From NCBI RefSeq assembly GCF_001189955.1, contig NZ_LFLT01000013.1, positions 1 to 64,000 on the forward strand: 64,000 bases of DNA, given 5' to 3'. The position numbers and the translations under genes are program-made. Under the pieces are notes generated by a model. It ran no database searches, had not been told where the DNA came from, and saw only the letters and a program-made list of their open reading frames with translations. Positions 61,745 through 64,000 of this stretch are shown in pieces. Position 1 is the first letter of the stretch. Each line of letters starts with the position of its first letter. This DNA is from Herbaspirillum chlorophenolicum (GTDB lineage: Bacteria; Pseudomonadota; Gammaproteobacteria; Burkholderiales; Burkholderiaceae_D).

Positions 61745-62221
61745 TTACTGGCCGGCGCCCGGGCAGTCGAGTGCATTGCGGATCTCATCCGGCGTCATGT
61801 CGCGGATATGCGTGGCCACCGACCACTTGTGGCCGAAGGGATCGACCAGTTGCCCGTAACGGTCGCCCCAGAACATATCGGCCACCGGCATGGCCACCTG
61901 TGCGCCAGCCGCCACTGCCTGGGCAAAGACGGCATCGACGTCTTCCACGTACAGGTGGATGGTAACCGGCGAGCCGCCCAGCGCCTTCGGCCCCAGGCTC
62001 TTCCATTCGGGCATTTCATCGACCAGCATCAGGCTGGAATCGCCGATAGTCACATTCGCGTGCATCAGCTTGCCGTCCGGGCCGGGCAGGCGGGCACCTT
62101 CGACGGCGCCGAAGGCTTTCTTGTAGAACTCAATGGCTTCGGCCGCGCCGGCACAGACCAGGTGCGGCGTGAGCGAATGCATGCCAGTGGGAATCGGTTT
62201 GACTTTGGATGGGGTGGACAT
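61745..62221 (-). CDS. VOC-superfamily protein (PhnB/glyoxalase-like)
   Basis: 158-residue protein of the vicinal-oxygen-chelate fold. GMHSLTPHLVCAGAAEAIEF then YKKAFGAVE opens the first module, and VTIHLYVEDVDAVFAQAVAA with MFWGDRYGQLVDPFGHKWSV closes it; this is the PhnB/YdfL-like type rather than true glyoxalase I. Catalytic role unknown. The ATG at 62221 has GGAG-like sequence upstream. It is convergent with yajQ and lies downstream of the aroG terminator. Confidence 0.87.
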   Translation of the reverse strand: MSTPSKVKPIPTGMHSLTPHLVCAGAAEAIEFYKKAFGAVEGARLPGPDGKLMHANVTIGDSSLMLVDEMPEWKSLGPKALGGSPVTIHLYVEDVDAVFAQAVAAGAQVAMPVADMFWGDRYGQLVDPFGHKWSVATHIRDMTPDEIRNALDCPGAGQ

Positions 62222-62384
62222 GCGCGTCTCCTTGCGGGGTTGTCGGGCAAGCGTTGAAGCTTGGGGATGCCCATTTTGCACCCGGAAGAACGTAAAACAA
62301 AGCTCTTCCACGAAGCCTTCATCTTGATACTTGGCAAGCCCGTCATCACGGCGAAAACCAGGAACCAGCATCGTCCGACGGACG

Positions 62385-62416
62385 AAAAAAAACCGCCGTG
62401 ACCAGGATCACGGCGG
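62385..62416 (-). terminator. intrinsic terminator after aroG
   Basis: On the minus strand, CCGCCGTGA (62416-62408) pairs with TCACGGCGG (62401-62393), followed by T8 (62392-62385). Confidence 0.9.
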
Positions 62417-62443
62417 CTTGTCCATTCAAAAAGCAGTGAACGC

Positions 62444-63514
62444 TCAGGCTGCGTCGCGCTCCCCCATCAGGCGGCGCTGCTTGACCGAGTCAGCCAGGCC
62501 TTGCAGCACTTGCAGGCTTTCTTCCCAGTTGATGCAGCCATCGGTGATGGACTGGCCGTAGGTCAGTTCCTTGCCCGGCACCAGGTCCTGGCGGCCGGCC
62601 ACCAGGTGCGACTCGACCATCACGCCGACGATGCGGGTGTCGCCGGCGGCGATCTGGCTGCCGATGTCAGCACACACGGGAATCTGGTTTTCCGGTTTCT
62701 TGGAGCTGTTGGCGTGCGAAGCGTCGATCATCAGGCGCGAGGCCAGGCCGCTCTTGGCGATGTCCTGGCACGCCGCTTCCACGCTGGCAGCGTCGTAGTT
62801 AGGCGTCTTGCCGCCGCGCAGGATGATGTGGCAGTCCTCGTTGCCCGCAGTGGAGACGATGGCCGAGTGGCCGCCCTTGGTGACCGACAGGAAGTGGTGC
62901 GGCTGCGAAGCGGCCTTGATGGCATCCACGGCGATCTTGACGTTGCCGTCGGTGCCGTTCTTGAAACCGACCGGGCATGACAGGCCGGACGCCAGCTCGC
63001 GGTGCACTTGCGATTCGGTGGTGCGGGCGCCGATCGCACCCCAGCTGACCAGGTCGGCGATGTATTGCGGACTGATCACGTCGAGGAATTCAGTGCCGGC
63101 CGGCAGGCCCAGCTCGTTGATGTTGAGCAGCAGTTCGCGTGCAGTGCGCAGGCCGTCGTTGATACGGAAGCTGTTGTCCATGTACGGGTCGTTGATCAGC
63201 CCCTTCCAGCCAACGGTGGTGCGCGGCTTTTCGAAGTAGACGCGCATCACGATTTCCAGTTCGTTCTTGTGGCGCTCGCGCTCGACCACCAGGCGGCGCG
63301 CGTATTCCATCGCTGCCTTGGTGTCGTGGATGGAGCACGGGCCGATGACCACCATCAGGCGGTCATCCTGGCCGTGCAGGATGCGATGCAATGCGGTACG
63401 CGCTTCGGCCGTGGTGCTCTCGACCTTTTCGGTGCAGGCAAACTCACGGATCAAATGCGAAGGAGGAAGCAGTTCTTTCATTTCTCTGATGCGAAGATCG
63501 TCAGTGCGCGGCAT
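62444..63514 (-). CDS. aroG: 3-deoxy-7-phosphoheptulonate synthase (class I, AroF/AroG/AroH type)
   Basis: 356-residue DAHP synthase condensing phosphoenolpyruvate and erythrose-4-phosphate, the first step of the shikimate pathway to Phe, Tyr and Trp. The conserved PEP/metal regions are VVIGPCSIHDTKAAMEYARR, GTEFLDVISPQYIADL, HRELASGLSCPVGFKNGTDG and MIDASHANSSKKP. The length matches the feedback-inhibited E. coli isozymes (350-356). AGGAG stands 7 bases before the ATG. The upstream leader carries a Phe/Tyr-rich peptide and terminator, so expression is probably attenuated by aromatic amino acids. Confidence 0.96.
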   Translation of the reverse strand: MPRTDDLRIREMKELLPPSHLIREFACTEKVESTTAEARTALHRILHGQDDRLMVVIGPCSIHDTKAAMEYARRLVVERERHKNELEIVMRVYFEKPRTTVGWKGLINDPYMDNSFRINDGLRTARELLLNINELGLPAGTEFLDVISPQYIADLVSWGAIGARTTESQVHRELASGLSCPVGFKNGTDGNVKIAVDAIKAASQPHHFLSVTKGGHSAIVSTAGNEDCHIILRGGKTPNYDAASVEAACQDIAKSGLASRLMIDASHANSSKKPENQIPVCADIGSQIAAGDTRIVGVMVESHLVAGRQDLVPGKELTYGQSITDGCINWEESLQVLQGLADSVKQRRLMGERDAA

Positions 63515-63558
63515 TTTTTCTCCTGAATTGCTTTAGCTTGGTTAGCTGGAAATCGACC

Positions 63559-63589
63559 AAAAAAAAACCGCCATCACTGGCGGTTTTTT
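63559..63589 (-). terminator. attenuator terminator in the aroG leader
   Basis: On the coding (minus) strand AAAAAACCGCCA (63589-63578) pairs with TGGCGGTTTTTT (63573-63562), loop GTGA, with T9 ending at 63559. It lies 45 bases upstream of the aroG ATG and 22 bases after the leader-peptide stop, in the sense direction of aroG, so it must act as an attenuator and not as the end of another gene. Confidence 0.85.
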
Positions 63590-63610
63590 AGGAAATTCGG
63601 TTTTGTCTTT

Positions 63611-63703
63611 TTACGAACGCTTACCGCTTTTCACCGCCGTGGGGCTGGAATAGCTAAAGTAAAAATAAAAGTAAGCGCGGAAGAAAGACATCTTTGGCTG
63701 CAT
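63611..63703 (-). CDS. Phe/Tyr-rich leader peptide of aroG (candidate)
   Basis: 30-codon frame on the coding strand from the ATG at 63703 to the TAA at 63611-63613. Residues 6-18 read SFFRAYFYFYFSY: five Phe and four Tyr within 12 residues, the kind of regulatory codon run found in pheA and pheST leader peptides. The rest is a polar tail ending in GKRS. The terminator follows 22 bases after the stop. A second in-frame ATG at 63691 could be the real start; neither has a strong ribosome site. Identification rests on composition and position. Confidence 0.7.
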   Translation of the reverse strand: MQPKMSFFRAYFYFYFSYSSPTAVKSGKRS

Positions 63704-63733
63704 GGATAAATTGAAGCAGTCCTCATAGTGCTA

Positions 63734-64000
63734 CAAATTCCAGGCTTTGGCAAGCGAGGCCATCAAAATGGCTTTTCATGAATTAATCGCACAAAATATC
63801 CAAAAATTAGGCATTTAATAAAAATTAAATCGCATTAAACATTAAATCCAGGCTTTAAATACAATAAAAAAACAATGCCCATGCACGGAATTTGGCCTGT
63901 ATTTGACTACCTGCAGTGTGGCAAACATGCAAAAAGTCGGTGAAATTCACTCTATCCCTCATATTTTGACTTCACCGATATTGCAAATGCACATCGCTTC
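63734..64000. other. AT-rich region upstream of the aroG leader
   Basis: Markedly A/T-rich with repeated ATTAAA/TTTAAT words between 63780 and 63870. It probably contains the aroG promoter and upstream activating A/T tracts, but I cannot define a convincing -35/-10 pair. No coding frame of note reaches the window end. Confidence 0.4.

Noticed and set aside
63562-63589. The hairpin upstream of aroG as the terminator of a gene entering from the right
   Set aside because: No gene ends before it on the minus strand apart from the 30-codon aromatic-rich frame, so it is better explained as an attenuator.

Overview
The window is GC-rich, densely coded DNA from a bacterial chromosome. Gene content points to a betaproteobacterium of the Oxalobacteraceae/Burkholderiales type, probably close to Herbaspirillum. 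The clues are an aceE-aceF-lpdA operon in which LpdA carries its own lipoyl domain, a long E. coli-type ArgG, HolC followed by a short Burkholderiales-type protein, and an LpxO-like hydroxylase. The genus is an inference. I see no insertion sequence, prophage, CRISPR array, rRNA or tRNA.

0-3.3 kb: a LysE-type exporter, a 2-keto-4-pentenoate hydratase-like enzyme, and a MerR regulator translationally coupled to an aldo/keto reductase, with a 19-bp-spacer MerR-type promoter in front.

3.3-13.9 kb: a hydantoin-type (cyclic amide) catabolic island. A minus-strand operon encodes a DapA-like lyase, an SDR-like protein, a D-hydantoinase, an N-carbamoyl-D-amino-acid hydrolase and a complete polar amino-acid ABC importer. 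A LysR regulator lies upstream of it. Diverging from the LysR gene are a hydantoin/Asp-Glu racemase and an FAD-linked D-2-hydroxyacid dehydrogenase. Two nearly identical 16-bp inverted repeats flank the LysR gene and suggest that one regulator controls both arms.

13.9-24.9 kb: a GntR regulator diverges from a long operon for 5-oxoproline (pyroglutamate) use: an aminotransferase, PxpB, PxpC, PxpA and a dipeptide-type ABC importer with a fused two-domain ATPase. A D-2-hydroxyacid dehydrogenase follows behind a terminator. A 26-bp near-perfect palindrome between the divergent genes is the likely GntR operator. Together these two regions dedicate about 21 kb to importing and opening cyclic amides and handling the resulting (D-)amino and hydroxy acids.

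25-37.7 kb: the pyruvate dehydrogenase operon (aceE, aceF, lpdA), gshA, folD, prlC, holC and a small conserved-looking gene. 37.8-45.5 kb: dadA, an LpxO-like hydroxylase, a diguanylate cyclase with an intact product-inhibition site, periplasmic L-asparaginase, a small unknown gene and a succinate-semialdehyde-type dehydrogenase. 45.5-54.6 kb: ftsK, tag, srkA, a UPF0149/SEC-C protein, orn, an M48 membrane peptidase, phhB and rsgA. 54.7-63.5 kb: a Fur-box-controlled siderophore receptor, argF-argG-ppnP, murB, yajQ, a VOC protein and a class I DAHP synthase.

The most interesting signal is at the right end. The DAHP synthase gene is preceded by a 30-codon reading frame with a dense run of Phe and Tyr codons, a potential protector/antiterminator arrangement and a strong intrinsic terminator. 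This is the architecture of ribosome-mediated transcription attenuation by phenylalanine/tyrosine.
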